Source: Hedera helix (lineage: Eukaryota; Streptophyta; Magnoliopsida; Apiales; Araliaceae). Taken from it: 64,000 nucleotides of DNA. Numbering within the stretch: position 1 is the first letter of the stretch; every line of letters starts with the position of its first letter. The stretch lies in assembly GCA_947179155.2 (NCBI GenBank), contig OX359282.1:2247001-2311000 (forward strand), read 5' to 3'. The notes below the pieces were generated by a model, which was not told where the DNA came from, ran no database searches, and saw only the letters and a program-made list of their open reading frames with translations. The position numbers were made by a program, and so were the translations under genes. Of the stretch, positions 46,795 to 59,317 are shown piece by piece.

Positions 46795-47476
46795 ACCATT
46801 ATTCTTTAGGTGAAAGGTAAAATAGTACTCTCATTTCACAAAAAGAGTAATTCGTCTTTTTTGTTGTTGTTTCACATAAAGTCCTTTAGTATAAAATATC
46901 ATAATGTACTCAAGTTTGATTTCATATATTTTTATCGTGCCTTTACTACAAAACTAACAAGTATTACTAACTACTTAATATTTTTAAAGGTAATTATTAA
47001 ACAATATCTTTAACATTTTTCGAGGTTGCGAATGCGACCATTTTTGTGAAACCGATGCAGTATATATAACATTACATGTATGAAGAAGCATCAATAGTTA
47101 AATAATCTGACAATTTATTTAGATGCACTACTGCAGGATTATTGTTCGCCTTTATGGTTCTCTAGCTTATAGGCTATTGTTTCCCAACATGACAGGATTA
47201 TAATAATGAGAGTGGAGTTGTGGGAGTAGAGCCTAGAAAGGAGCATGAAGATTAGAGTGCAATATATAAGTGTATTACGGTTGAAACTGAAAGGCCTTGA
47301 TGAAACCAATCCCATACACCACTGCAGGTCAAAATTCTTTAAAGTTATCTCTTCAATCAAAATCTCTAACTTTTGACAATATTTGCACCTAACAACCCGA
47401 CATTGAACAAATCTAAAATAAAGGAATACGAGGCCAGTAATACAATAATACAAGTGTCCAAGGGGGTGTAAGTTTA
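46795..47476. repeat. U2-upstream block, second (intact) copy, unit B
   Basis: Distal 5' flank of the second U2 gene, equivalent to 19256-19918. It contains a segment near 47143-47160 (TTCGCCTTTATGGTTC) that is missing from the unit A second copy but present in similar form in both first copies. A therefore suffered a small deletion there. Confidence 0.75.
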
Positions 47477-47527
47477 GCACCACCTCGACCAGTTGTGATG
47501 AACCTGTAAGGCAACTAAGCTTTAAAA
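47477..47527 (+). promoter_or_regulatory. U2 promoter: USE and TATA, unit B
   Basis: GCACCACCTCG at 47477-47487 matches eight of eleven positions of the plant snRNA upstream element. TTTAAAA at 47521-47527 is the TATA box. The gap is 33 bp, the RNA polymerase II type spacing, identical to the first gene. Confidence 0.75.
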
Positions 47528-47552
47528 GGTGAAGTGTACGTTTAGGTGAAGC

Positions 47553-47749
47553 ATACCTTTCTCGGCCTTTTGGCTAAGATCAAGTGTAGTATCTGTTCTT
47601 ATCAGTTTAATATCTGATATGTGAGCCAATGGCTCACACGATATTAAATTTATTTTTTTAGGGGGAGAGTTCATCACAGTAGCTTGCTGCTGGATCTCTC
47701 AAGTGTCGCCTTGGCTTTGCACTATAGCCTTGGCATGGCGCACCCCACC
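47553..47749 (+). ncRNA. U2: U2 spliceosomal snRNA, copy 2
   Basis: A 197-nt U2 gene, identical to copy 1 except at 47659 (T for G, next to the Sm site), 47720 (C for A) and 47728 (C for A). The branch-site recognition element GTAGTA and the stem-loop II hairpin are intact. Stem-loop IV keeps the loop TTGCACTA and the GGCT/AGCC pairing, so it looks competent for U2A'/U2B'' binding. The Sm region reads ATTTTTTTAG; whether the missing G after the T run matters is unclear. On stem-loop IV evidence this is the better candidate for a functional gene. Confidence 0.93.
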
Positions 47750-47762
47750 AAATCAGTTACAA
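47749..47762 (+). terminator. U2 3'-end processing signal, unit B
   Basis: CAAATCAGTTACAA, one mismatch from the plant snRNA 3' signal, directly after the RNA end as in unit A. Confidence 0.6.
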
Positions 47763-48744
47763 TGTTTATACATGCAACTATTATGTTCTTCTGATAGCAT
47801 CGACATATGGCAAATGCTATACTTGGGCAAGATCCTCAAAAATTTCCAAGCATCTGATTGATTGGTGAAGGAAGCTATGGTGCTGTGTCTGATTTCCCAT
47901 GAGGCACCAAGGCATGCATCTGGGCCTGAAATTTAATATGCATGTGTTGTAACATACATGAATGACCTCAATTGTTGTCTTAAATCCACAAGACCACGTA
48001 CAAGCCCCAAACCACCATCCAAAATATACCCTTTTCATTAAAACATTTGATTCTGTAAAAAGCCTTCGAAAAATCCAATAGAACCTACACTAAATCACTA
48101 AATCTTACCTCTAAAAGCTTTACACCTTTGACAAGTCTATACCAGCTATGGTTGTCTCTTCTAAACACATGACCATCTGAAAATTAATTTAAGAATGAAA
48201 CTAAAAAGGCTTTCTAATTTTAGCTTTAAAAAGCATATTAACATAATGTAAGAATGAAATAAAATCATATTCTTTTTGTTAATGTTCTTTCTCAAATATC
48301 AAATTTGCATATAATTCTGTAGAAATTTTTTTTGGAACTTCAAAGCTTTAACTTTTGTTATTAGAAGAAAACCAGGGCTTAAAGTTTGTAACTTTAACCT
48401 AAGATGAATGAGTGCAAATAAAAAGCAATTTGAGTTTTTGACAAGTTGGATTTTCTGGATTTGGGGTAAACGAATTAAGAGGGCAACGAAATTCTCCATA
48501 TATGAAGTTATCAAGCTAATTGCGGCAAATTAAGTAGCAGTATAATTTTTGTTGTAATCAGCAAAAGTTTTTGGTTGGTTATTCTAAGACCTTTACAAAA
48601 GGAACCCTACATATAAGCGAAGAAGCCTTGAGCACCGTAGAGTCCAACATCTACAGAATGCACAAAAGGAAAACATTATTTATAACCCCAACTCAATTGA
48701 CTATATCACGACATTACTTGAACAGGATCTGTTCTATAGGCTTG
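47763..48744. other. U2 3' flank, unit B
   Basis: Non-coding. Relative to 20205-20660 it carries extra segments at 47975-48300 and 48466-48696, of unknown origin. They are insertions in B or deletions in A; without a third copy in the window the direction cannot be told. It is cut at 48744 by a reverse-oriented LTR. Confidence 0.55.
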
Positions 48745-49601
48745 TACTTGCTAAACAACATTTAATACCTATGCGGAAAATACGTAAACATATGTTGTCT
48801 ATTATAATGACTTTCTAATCCTAAGATCTACAACCTTTACCAAATATACATCGCAAACTACAAAAGAATAACAGTGTTTGTGTTACATCATATTAATTCT
48901 AAACAAAATATATAACATGCAATAGTTATTTAGCTTTAACTAAGATTTCGCTTTTCCTTTGCCTTTATCTTTAATCGACCCTTCAGATTTAGCTGTAATA
49001 TTTTCATGACATAGCAAGGGTGAGCAACTAGCTTGCTCAGCAAGTTTAAAATGAATAAAAAATATGCCATGAATAAGAATAATGACTAAAAGATTCGATA
49101 ATAGGAATTTGATATAATCAACGCACTATTTAATTAGTGGAAATTGATTATTTAAATGTTGAATGGTCAAAAGACCGTGAACTTCTGCTTTGAGGAATCA
49201 GTCACTTGATTGACCTTCCTAGGTTACGTTTTCCTCCTTATGTCCAACATGTGTATCCATAACATTTAGTTTGTTTGTATCATTTATCAGATACTTAGGT
49301 TCTTCCCCACTATGGGTTGTTCTTCTCAATCTAAGAATCTATACCACTATGATTTGGATAGATTTCAAAATAACTTTAAATGTGTCTGGCTAAACAAGTG
49401 GCTTAGACTTCTTTTTAAACAGTTCATAAATGAAAGAACTTTAAATGTTTCTCAGTTCAATAATGGAACTTGAATTCAACATGCACTCTATGTGAATGTC
49501 AATGTTAATGTTAATGTGGAATAACTTGCAATAATTAAACCACAACAATATGGTTTGGACTAGCTTCAATAGTATTCAAGTCAATAGATTGACACATACA
49601 T

Positions 49602-49745
49602 GGTCTAGCCGAAACAATTGGCATAGACCTACTTCTCAATTTCAATTCAATGTCCAGCCGAACAATTGGCTTAGACTACTTCTCAACTTTAATTCAATGT
49701 CTAGCCGATCAATTGGTATAGACCTATTCCTTTAAACAATTCTTA
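49602..49745. repeat. 48-bp tandem repeat in LTR
   Basis: Three copies of TCTAGCCGAACAATTGGCWTAGACCTACTTCTCAA-type sequence start at about 49602, 49651 and 49698. The related LTR at 41448 and the region at about 49384 have single copies, so the array arose in this element. The open frame at 49550-49735 spans it and is repeat-derived. Confidence 0.75.
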
Positions 49746-50129
49746 TTAAGAATATGACTTGCAAATGCACATTTGTGCGAATAACAATAATTAATACGAT
49801 ATGGAATAATTATCAATAATTAATCCATCTTGAACAATAAAATAATTCGAGGTTTAAAATAACTTACAAGATACTTATCAATTAAAGTTTAGGAACTTGC
49901 TCAATATAAAATTTGAGTACGGTTAGGGAACTTGCCTGTCCGTCGACTTATGACTAATTCACTTAATTTAAATTCATCTTGATGACCTAACATTAATAAT
50001 GTTGGCCTATCAATTAGTACTGCATAAAATCGTGCACTTTAAACACTTACTTATGCTATTTATCTAGCAAATAATCAATCACATAACACATATAATTTTA
50101 TATACTATCATTAATCGTATAAGACACTT

Positions 50130-50770
50130 AATTGATCTTATGTTAATGATTTAATTAATTAATATTATTTTTCTTATGTGTTAAACACTTATTAAACCAT
50201 TAAATAATTTATTATAATTGTTCAATTAAATTCTTTTTATTAATAACTCTATCTTCACTTAATTACTATTTAATATTAGTTAAAGAGTAATTAGTTAATT
50301 ACCTTTAGTCATTATGTAACAATAGATAATGACTGATTATGTTTATTTATTATTTAAAGTTAATTAAATAATAAATAATTAAAGTATTAATCTTAATTTC
50401 TTTAAATTATTATTTAATATTAATTAAAAAATAATTAATTTATTAATTATCCTTTTTTATTATTAAATCATAATTAAATAATAAATAATTTAGTTTATTA
50501 ACTTTAATTTCCTTTAATTATTATTTCATGTTAATAAAATAATAATTAATTAATTAATTATCCTTACTTATTATTTAATCTTAATTAAATAATAAATAAT
50601 TATTTTAATAACTTTAATTTCCTTTAATTATTATTTATTTTACATTAAATATTAATTAATTAATTAATTATCCTTTCTTATAATTTTATCTTAATTAAAT
50701 AATAAATAATCAGTTCAATTATTAATTAATGGTAATTAAAATTTATTATCTACTATTAATATTATTTAGT
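50130..50770. repeat. AT-palindrome array in LTR (second)
   Basis: Same TTATTATTTAAT / ATTAAATAATAA architecture as 41860-43090, with a clearer unit of about 110 bp (CCTTTAATTATTATTT... repeats near 50400, 50510 and 50620) and about half the length. Confidence 0.8.
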
Positions 50771-52531
50771 AAGGTATTTAATATATCAATAATTTTAATA
50801 AATACCTAATGACATCATAATTATCCAAACTAAATTTTATAATATATTCTTTATTAAATTACAAACATTTTCTCTTTTGGAACTATCACAAGAACCGGCC
50901 TAGAAAGACCCGAACCGGACCCCACAAGGTAAAAAAAAACTGGACCGGCTGGTTTTTTCTTTTTTAAAATCGGTAGTGAGTTTTAAATCTTTTCAAGATT
51001 TGGCCTCCTTTGTACAAACTTGAATAAAATGAAATCTACACGTCCGATTGACCTCTATTAGGTATCGATGGAATCGTATCCTCCCGAACTACATGATTCT
51101 GTCATTAAAAAGTAAATTTGGATTTGTTTTGGCCACTGAAAATGGCCTCAAACGAGACTGTTATGCACAGACCCGAAATCAGTGGGGTGTTTTGGTAGAA
51201 AATTCATATCTTGCTCATTTTAAATAGGTTTTTAGTTGTTCCAATTGGAGAATCTTTGTATCTTATGGATATATCACCCAGAGTTGACGGATCTTGAATC
51301 TGACTCACGGATCGTGAACAGTAACTCCGGTAGCGGGCTGTTACGTTTTATGTTTTTTCGGTAAAGTTGTTTTCAAACTTTTTGCTAAACGATTCATAAT
51401 AAATACACATAAATACACATTATAAACCCATGGAACTCTTCATCTACTAAAACATCATGAATCTAAACATTTAGAGTTTGTAAATAACTTTCTTACCATA
51501 GAAAATTTATATAGAACATAATAACTTCAAACTGGGGTTTTATGATAGATATTATACATTTTGCTTTTGATGACTTGTTTTCTTTGCTTTCCAAAGTAGG
51601 TTATAAGTTGTGATGACATCCAAGAACACCCACCTTGAAGAAAATAACTTGACTCACTTGACTCGGTGGTGACTCTCTACACAACTCACTTCTTTTTTCC
51701 TTAACTCACCTAATTAACTCTCTAAAACTCACTAGCACACTATATAGAGAATACTTGCAATATTTTTTAAACTCTCCACCAAATGAGCTAGCTTCTATTT
51801 ATAGTAGTAGAAATATATACATATAACCTATATAAATATACATTGGACATCAAGTTTTTCCCAAAATTGCTAGCAATAATATTGAGTAATCCACACACTA
51901 CCTCAAATAAATAAAATTGAAAAAATTTGAAGTCCAGGAGCTCTCCCACACTCCACCACCAGCCATGCCCCTTTTTGGTACATTTTTGGAATTATTTTTA
52001 CCATGCAATTTGAATAATTAACCTTCTAGAAGCCAATTCATTAATGGGTCAAAGTTTGTGCTAGCAATTAATTTATTTGGGCCACTAGATCACTAAATTA
52101 ATTCACTTACAATGGGCTAGTAATTTAATGAACTCAACTTCCAATTAATTAGTACATTGGGCTAGCAAAAAATAAATACTAAGTCACATAGCAATTTTCA
52201 CAAGTCCATTACTTAATTAATTGATTGGCCTTGTTTAGATAATTAAGGAATAATTTAATAATAAAATTTAATTTAATTTACATAATCCAATTAGACTTGC
52301 CATATTCAATATCAATTGAATATTTAATTAAAGATCCTCACAAAATAATATTAGGTTATTTCGTTAACTTAATAAATCCATTAATCGGACTTCCTTTCCT
52401 AAAATTAACCGAATAGTCAACAATCAAATTATCACATAAAGGTTCAAATTAAATCACACAATAACTTATTTAATTAGAATTTAATTTTCCAATTTTATTT
52501 ATAATGTAATTCAAAATTTTTGGTCCTTACA

Positions 52532-52771
52532 GCTAGAGCGTGATTAACAATCTCTCTAGTCCTTGGACTACTTAAGCTGTAGAGGATCGTTCTCTACCGG
52601 AGATCCTTAGCTTGTGTGTGGCTATGCGGTTGTCTTGACAGGCCTATAAATTTTTTATTGTCAACCTTTTAGCTCTTTTACAACTGCGATGAGATTCAAA
52701 TTATTAAGGCTTGTAGGCAACAATTTGTGAATTTTATGCTTTTGTTTTTATTATTGAAGTTCACTGGGAAA
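52532..52771. other. Resumed U2 3' flank, unit B
   Basis: Matches 20730-20925. It has about 33 extra bases near 52579-52611 (TAGAGGATCGTTCTCTACCGG region, itself a short hairpin) absent from unit A. Confidence 0.6.
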
Positions 52772-53343
52772 GTTTTCTTAAAGTTGCTACAGTTTGGAAT
52801 ATTTTGTAAATCTGCACTTGTTTCGGGATAATAAGGGGAGGCTTACCCCCGCATATAATAATATACTTGAAAATAAGTACGTAGATATGTTTGTAACATT
52901 ATTTGTAATATCAATAGTATAATTAAGGTTGTAAATGGTAACCGAAAAATTCATATACATCCGCATTCTCATTAAAAAAATCGGATATTATTTGTATTCA
53001 AAACAAAACAAATATTATTTGTTTTCTTAAAGTTGCTACAGTTTAGAGTATTTTGTAAATCTGCACTTGTTTTAGGATAATATGGGGAGGCTTACCCGCA
53101 CACATATTAATATATTTGAAAATAAGTATGTAGATATGTTTGTAACATTGTTAGTAATATCAATAGTATAATTAGGGTTGTAAATGGTAACCGAAAAATT
53201 CACATCCGCATTTGCATTAAAAAAACCCAGATATTATTTGTATTCGAAACAAAACGAATATTATTTGTTTTCTTAAAGTTGCTACAGTTTGGAATATTTT
53301 GTAAATCTGCACTTGTTTTGGGATAATATGGGGACGCTTACCA
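52772..53343. repeat. Tandem repeat of about 249 bp downstream of U2
   Basis: Units start with GTTTTCTTAAAGTTGCTACAG at 52772, 53021 and 53267. The first two are 249 and 246 bp, and the third is cut at 53343. Each full unit contains the GGGATAATA(A/T)GGGGAGGCTTACC segment followed by hAT-like sequence (GTAAATGGTAACCGAAAAATTC, then GGATATTATTTG or a close variant). Unit A has only one copy of the unit start (20934). Confidence 0.85.
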
Positions 53344-54559
53344 AAGTGGTTACAAAGCCACACAATTAACAATCAGCACAAAACATGATAACCCACTCAT
53401 ATGGTATCAACCAAAGAACGGTCAACCAAGAACACTACAGTACTTATATGCTTCTGTATATATCAATACAAGCATAACCAAGTCTCAATAATCCACTATA
53501 TTTATATGAGAATTAACATTAGACAAGGATTTGAAGCTCAGATTCTTAACTGGTTACACAAGGCATATAGATATATTCTTATCCTATACGCAAATTATGC
53601 ATTCCAACCATGTAGAATTGCACAACCACATGTTACCACATTTGGGTCAATCCTATACTCCATTTATCAATTTCATATAGGAATCCACTCTGATTAATTA
53701 ACCAAGTAATTAGCACATGAAGAATTAAATATGTTAATCCAATCCATGGTGCCAATCAAGAGAGAGAAAATCAATTCAAACAACTATTTGGTTTCCAAAA
53801 CATAAAATAGATTCTAATATAGAAGTTTAGCAAATATTCCATACAAATCCATCAAGAAATCAAAAATAATGTAATACAAAGACAACTAAGAGTTAAGAAG
53901 ATACAACTTGTTGCCATCCAAGCATAAACCTCCTAGACCGAAGCATCCATGACCTCCATCAATGGTTTCAAGCTTGCTCTTCTAGCTTCTTCATTGTATA
54001 ATTGCAAAAATTGAAGGTTTTGGGATGGAAGAAGATCATAACCCCTCTTCTTCTCTCAAACCCTAACCTCTCTCTCTCAGCCCCTAAAAGAAATAAGGAA
54101 ATGAAATATATGATATTAGGGTTGAAAAATTGGACTAAAATGCTGATGTACCGACTTGCTACAGTGCACCTCCACGGCGGTAGCAAGACACTGCTGCGGT
54201 GGTGGAACCCTATTGTTTCTGAGTTTTTGTACTAGTGTCATGGTGCTCGTTTCAACGGCTGCAGCGGTGGCCCTTTTTGCAGAATTACTAAAATGCCATC
54301 CAACTATAATTTTCCTACAAAATAAAAACATATAATTACTATAAAAACCTAAAACATAATTAAAACTAATATTAACAACATTTATAGCAATAATAATAAT
54401 AAATACACATAACTTAATATAAAACACTTAAAATTAATAGAAAGCATAATTTAGAACAATAACATTAAAAACACATAAAAATCAACTAAAATACTAAAGA
54501 ATTCACAAAATCAATAAGTTCAAAAGTATTCAATAAATAGGTATAAAAACAAGTCATCA
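53344..54559 (-). mobile_element. LTR-type remnant, unit C
   Basis: From about 53916 it matches 829-1556 of unit A, with a deletion of the GGAAAATCCAAGG segment. On the minus strand it starts TGATGACTTGTTTTTATACC at 54559. The part from 53344 to 53915 is unique in the window and has no gene likeness; the 53401-53697 frame is probably chance. The boundary at 53343/53344 is an abrupt junction inside the 249-bp repeat. Confidence 0.5.
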
Positions 54560-54852
54560 CTTGTACTTCTGTATTCTTGATTTCTAAGGAGGCGGGTAAC
54601 CATGTCTAGTGGATGAATCTGTGAATTTTATGGTTTTGTTTTTATTATTGAAGTTCACTGGGATAATATAGGGAGGCTCACCCCCACACATATTAATATA
54701 TTTGAAAATAAGTATGTAGATTTGTTTGTAACATTGTTAGTAATATTAATGGTATAATTACATAATATGGGGAGGCTTACCCCCACACATATTAATATAT
54801 TTGAAAATAAGTATGTAGATATCTTTGTAACATTGTTAGTAATATCAATGGT
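54560..54852. repeat. U2 3'-flank-like block with 99-bp tandem duplication, unit C
   Basis: Equivalent of 1557-1857, with the paired units at 54663 and 54762. The minus-strand frame 54655-54894 is the repeat translation. Confidence 0.7.
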
Positions 54853-55095
54853 ATAATTGGGATTGTAAATGATAACCGAAAATTTTGTATACATCGTATT
54901 AAAAAAACCCGGATTTTATTAGTATTCGAAACTAAACAGATATATCCGTATTTAGTTTTAAGATATCCGTAAATAAACGGATATAGGCGTATTCATATTC
55001 ATTTAACATCCGACCATAAATACATCTGATGGATGGCGGATATCCATTATCTGATATTCGGATTCATATCAGTATCCGAAATTCGTATTCTAATA
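54853..55095. mobile_element. hAT-like remnant, unit C
   Basis: Equivalent of 1857-2106, with better preserved inverted motifs (GGATGGCGGATATCC). The terminal structure is not resolved. Confidence 0.4.
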
Positions 55096-55753
55096 ACTTG
55101 TGTGTGTGTCTGTGTGTTTTGTGTGTATAAATAATTGAATTATCAATCATCATATATTAAGTAAATATAATTTTTTCAAATAATATTCCTTACATATATA
55201 ATAATTAATTTTTACTATCATATGAAAATTATTTTTAAAATACGTCATTTCACTTTTAGAAAATAGAAAATAACACTTTTAAATATGATATTAAAAAGTG
55301 AAATAAATTCATTTAATTATAATTAATGTATTATTGTTATTGTAAAGTGTAAAATATCTAAAATGTATCATTTAATATGAAACTTATGTACTACAAGAAC
55401 AAAATTATAGTTATTAGTTTATTATAAATATTTTATTTTCAAAACTTATGTGCGAAAAAAAGAGTGGATAATAAATTAGTATTATCTTTCATTGAAAATG
55501 CGGTTAGTTTGATAATTTCTCTAGGAATTTTTAGTTTTGGTTTTACCAATTTTTTTACAAACTTAAATAAAATTAAAATAATTATTTTCTCATAATCATA
55601 ACTAAATATATATATGCACTTCATTCAAATGTTTAGGTTAATAATTGATCGAGGGAACCTGTAATATATAATGCAATGATTTATTATTTGATAAATTAAT
55701 AACTACAACTATTTTCTTAAATTTCTAATTAAATATTTATATTTTTAATAATA

Positions 55754-56010
55754 CTCTCTCCATTCCATATTATTTGGTTATTGTTGACTTTTTAAAGTCA
55801 GCCTAAGATATTTTTACACTCACAATTGACATACATATTTTAATTTTAATCAATACAATAATGAATACTATAAACTATAAAAAAAGTATTACTCATTGTA
55901 AGTTTTATTGTTTTATAATTTTTAATTAGACATTTTAATTTTGAGTTTGAAAATATCACGTAATGACTTTCAAAAGTCATTAATGATCATATAATTTAGA
56001 ACTAAGGGAG
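55754..56010. mobile_element. Stowaway-like MITE, unit C
   Basis: 257 bp with TA flanks, like the copies at 2776 and 23863, but with more substitutions. Confidence 0.8.
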
Positions 56011-56121
56011 TATAGTAAATTATTATCCATGTCGCTCATTGTTCGCACAAGGTTGGTGGGCTTGTTCATTATTAGTTTCTGTTGTTAATCTTTATATGTA
56101 TCTGCAGTCAAGGAAAGTGAT

Positions 56122-56140
56122 AAAAAAAAAAAAAAAAAAC
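56122..56140. repeat. Poly(A) run, unit C
   Basis: About 19 A residues where units A and B have seven (GATAATAAAAAAAGCC). Confidence 0.9.
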
Positions 56141-56592
56141 CTGAGATAGCTGAAATATTTTATTAGCTCATCATGCACTTAGTTACTTGAATTAGTTTGG
56201 CAGAACATGCACAAGCTCGATCCTAAAAAACTCCCCTTCCTTTCTTACTTAATGTGCTTGTTATTCCTTCGTATTTTACCCGACTAGTGTATTCAGATTC
56301 TTAAAAATACCGTTTTTATTTTGTCTTATATCATAGACTTTTACTTTGATTACAATTCAATTTTGTCATGTCACATAAATATTTTAAAATCACATGGACA
56401 ATGATGAATAGTATATGAGCCTATTATGAAAAAGTATCAGTAGGTAGACTTTTGTTTTCTAATAAGACAGGTGGCATGATTTATGATAGTCTTTTCACTT
56501 AAGGGACAATAGGACAAAATCAACAAGAAAAAGATGCAAATTCTCCCCCATAAACTATGTAGTTAGTTCTTATTTGGGGTATACATTTATAT

Positions 56593-58023
56593 TGTGTTTG
56601 TAAGTTTTTATTTCAGAGAAAGGGAAAGGAAGGGAAGGGAAGGGAAGGGGAGGGGAAGGGAGGGAAAAATAATTAAAATCCCTTCAAATAGCATGTTTGT
56701 GAGTTTTTTTAGGGAATGAGGGAAGGGATTTAGAGGTAAAATTGATTTAATTTTTGGCTCAAAATTTTTCCCTCAAAAGTGGGAGGATTTGGAAGGATGG
56801 GAAAGTGAGATATTTTATATTACCAAAAACAACCTTGTAAAATAAATAATATGACAATTTTACTCCTCATTAGCATAACTCTCAATTATTATATGCACAG
56901 TATATAAGGGAAATTCGTTAATTAGCAAGGATGATGCCAATCGGTAATAAATTAATTACAAACACAGTATATTTTTCTTATACACACAGTATATAAACAC
57001 GGTGCATAAATACAGTTTATATTGTATATACTATATTTATATAATAATATATAAATATAGTACATATTGTATTTGTATATTAGTTATATAAATAATAAAT
57101 AAATATAGTATATTATTTATACAAATACAATATACATTATATGAATATATTATTATATAATGTATTTATATAAATGTAGTATATACTGTATATAAATATA
57201 ATATATTTAATTTATATACTGTGTTTATAAGAATTTCCTTTTTAAACACAATATATAAGGGAAATTCGTCAATTAGCAAGGGAAATTCTTAATTACATTA
57301 CCAATGACAATCGATAATAAATTAATTGGTGCCTCAAATGTGATAATAAATATATATTTCTTATTATTTTAGCTGTAAAAAAAAGTTTCATTGTCACTGT
57401 TTTAAGTTATTTTACGAAATGTTAAATTTTAAAATTAAATTTGATATCAATTCATTTGATTTTAATCATTACAATTATAAATAACATAAATTATCTTTAA
57501 AATAATATTAATTACAGATAATATAAATTATCTTAGAAACAATACATTAATGAACTATAATAGATAATTTATAAATTTCTCAATATTAATTACAAATTTA
57601 TTATTTTCAAAATATAAATAGATTTTGATTTTTTACAAAACAACTTCAAAACATCAAAATCAAAACAACGTAACAAAGTAGTAATAATAATTAATAACAC
57701 ACCATCTATTAATTAATAATTATGTGAAAAATTAAATATTGTTGGAGGGAATTAATATGGATGAAGGAGTTATCAACCATACTTTTTGTGCTTTTCATTG
57801 AATGCTCATATTAAAATATGTAAGAGTAAAATAGTAATAGTGTACTTTAAAATTAAGAATTCTTTCCCTTTCCTTTTCTACATCTAAACAGAAAATTTAA
57901 TTAAAATCTTATCTTATCCCTTCATTTCTAAAACTCACAAACACGACAAAAGAAAACTATAATCCATCCCTTCCCCTTCTATACTTTCCCTTCCCATCCC
58001 ATCCCTCCAAACTCACAAACACA
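56593..58023. mobile_element. 1.43-kb non-autonomous DNA element, unit C
   Basis: Copy of 3607-5063. The left terminus is TGTGTTTGTAAGTTT and the right terminus AAACTCACAAACACA, a better inverted match than in unit A. The subterminal tract at 56617-56667 is expanded and mixed (GGGAA and GGGGA). There is no transposase. Confidence 0.5.
56617..56667 (+). repeat. GGGAA/GGGGA purine tract, unit C
   Basis: About 50 bases of G-rich purine repeats, roughly twice the length of the A and B versions. Confidence 0.9.
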
Positions 58024-59317
58024 GTATAAGGATATTATCTCATTTATATTATATTCCTTTGAAATATCCCAAAAGAAAATTTACTCAAGTTAATAAAAAA
58101 TTCATTCTGTGGAGCAAAATATTTTTATAAAGGAGACTCTTTTTGTGGGGGAAAAGGGTTACATAAATAAGTATCTCACATTAACTTTTTGAAAGTCAAT
58201 TTGAGATTTTATTTTCCCTCAATTCACAAAATGACAACAACGGAATATGGTTAGATTGTGACGCTTTAACACAAACATGATATGAAGGTTTTTGTGCCAA
58301 CACGAACGAAAGTAAACCCTTGAATCAACAAGAAAAATAATAAACTCATAAATAGAACAAAAGATAATAATCTAAATTAATTAATAAAAAAGTTATTGTT
58401 CACAAATCTTAATAAGCATATTGATAGTTGTAAACTACTTCCCAACATCAATTAGGATAACAAAAATTAAAATAACAAAAATTAAAAAATAATCCAAGTT
58501 TGACCGGCAAGAAGATTACTTCAAACATTTTTTCGGGCTTAAAACGCTATGCGTCATGGCCAAAGTCGAGGCGTCTTGTAAGGCTTGTTGCTAGTTTCGA
58601 TTTGATATTTTATGGACCCTTACTTCTTTCTGAATAGAAAGTTAAGCTACTTTTAAAACGTACCGACTCAAAAAGCTATTCCAAGTTTGAATTGGACTCT
58701 TCCCCGTACTGCATCACAAAATGAGTCTCATTTGCAAATTTATGAATTTTAAGGATATAATTTTCTCATATTTTGATCCTTAAATTAATTAGTGGTGGCA
58801 TGATAGCATAATTGTAATGCTAACTTTGAGGATATTGTATCATTTTATAATATTGTTAAGAAAAACATAACTATTTTTGTGGATTAATTTTTTTTTATTT
58901 CTTTTTATTTTTCTGAATGTAACTCTTTTCTAGAGCAGATAAAATATTTCAAAACAAGGGAGCATTATAAATTTATAAAACGACCCTCATTTTTCTTCAA
59001 TTTTCTCTGTCTACCTTCCTTATGTTTTAAAATTTTTCACCCTCCCTCCCATGTATATCAAATGACACCAAGATGGTTTTAATTCATAGCTAAGGTATGG
59101 TTTGATATTTGTATATGCAAAATAAATAAATAAATTATAATTTGCATAAAAAAAATGTTAACAAGTTCAAGAAATTACCATATGATTTATATAATGTTAT
59201 ATGCATCGAATGACAAGGTGCAGTAGTAGTAAGTGCGATTTATGAAAGTTTTTACAAATTACAGATTTAAGAGAACAATGGAGGAAAGAGTTTTCAGTTT
59301 AGTTTAAAGAACATTAG
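58024..59317. other. Non-coding stretch, unit C
   Basis: Aligned with 5064-6317. A short segment (CCCGTACTGCATCAC, about 58703) and another at 58537-58550 (GGCTTAAAACGCTA) are present only here. No gene was recognised. Confidence 0.5.

Larger units (their letters stand above)
48745..52531 (-). mobile_element. Reverse-oriented LTR, 3.8 kb, inserted in U2 3' flank
   Basis: On the minus strand it starts TGTAAGGACCAAAAATTTTG at 52531, like the LTR stub at 14178. It continues through a CCGGACCGGTTC-rich segment (about 50893-50960) and an AT-palindrome array, then GCTAGTTGCTCACCCTTGC, ending near 48745 without a clean terminus. About 110 bp of the expected 3' end, seen at 40697-40800, appears missing. 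This copy shows that the 14178-type 5' part and the 40697-type 3' part can belong to one long LTR. The flanking U2 3'-flank sequence has lost about 70 bp at the junction. Confidence 0.6.
21006..53343. repeat. Tandem macro-duplication unit B
   Basis: Extent of repeat unit B, from the LTR element after the first U2 gene to the point where the second U2 3' flank gives way to unit C sequence. It is longer than A because of insertions at 33547, 35050, 40697 and 48745, partly offset by a deletion of about 0.9 kb near 23411 and loss of the 18440-19160 equivalent. Confidence 0.85.
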
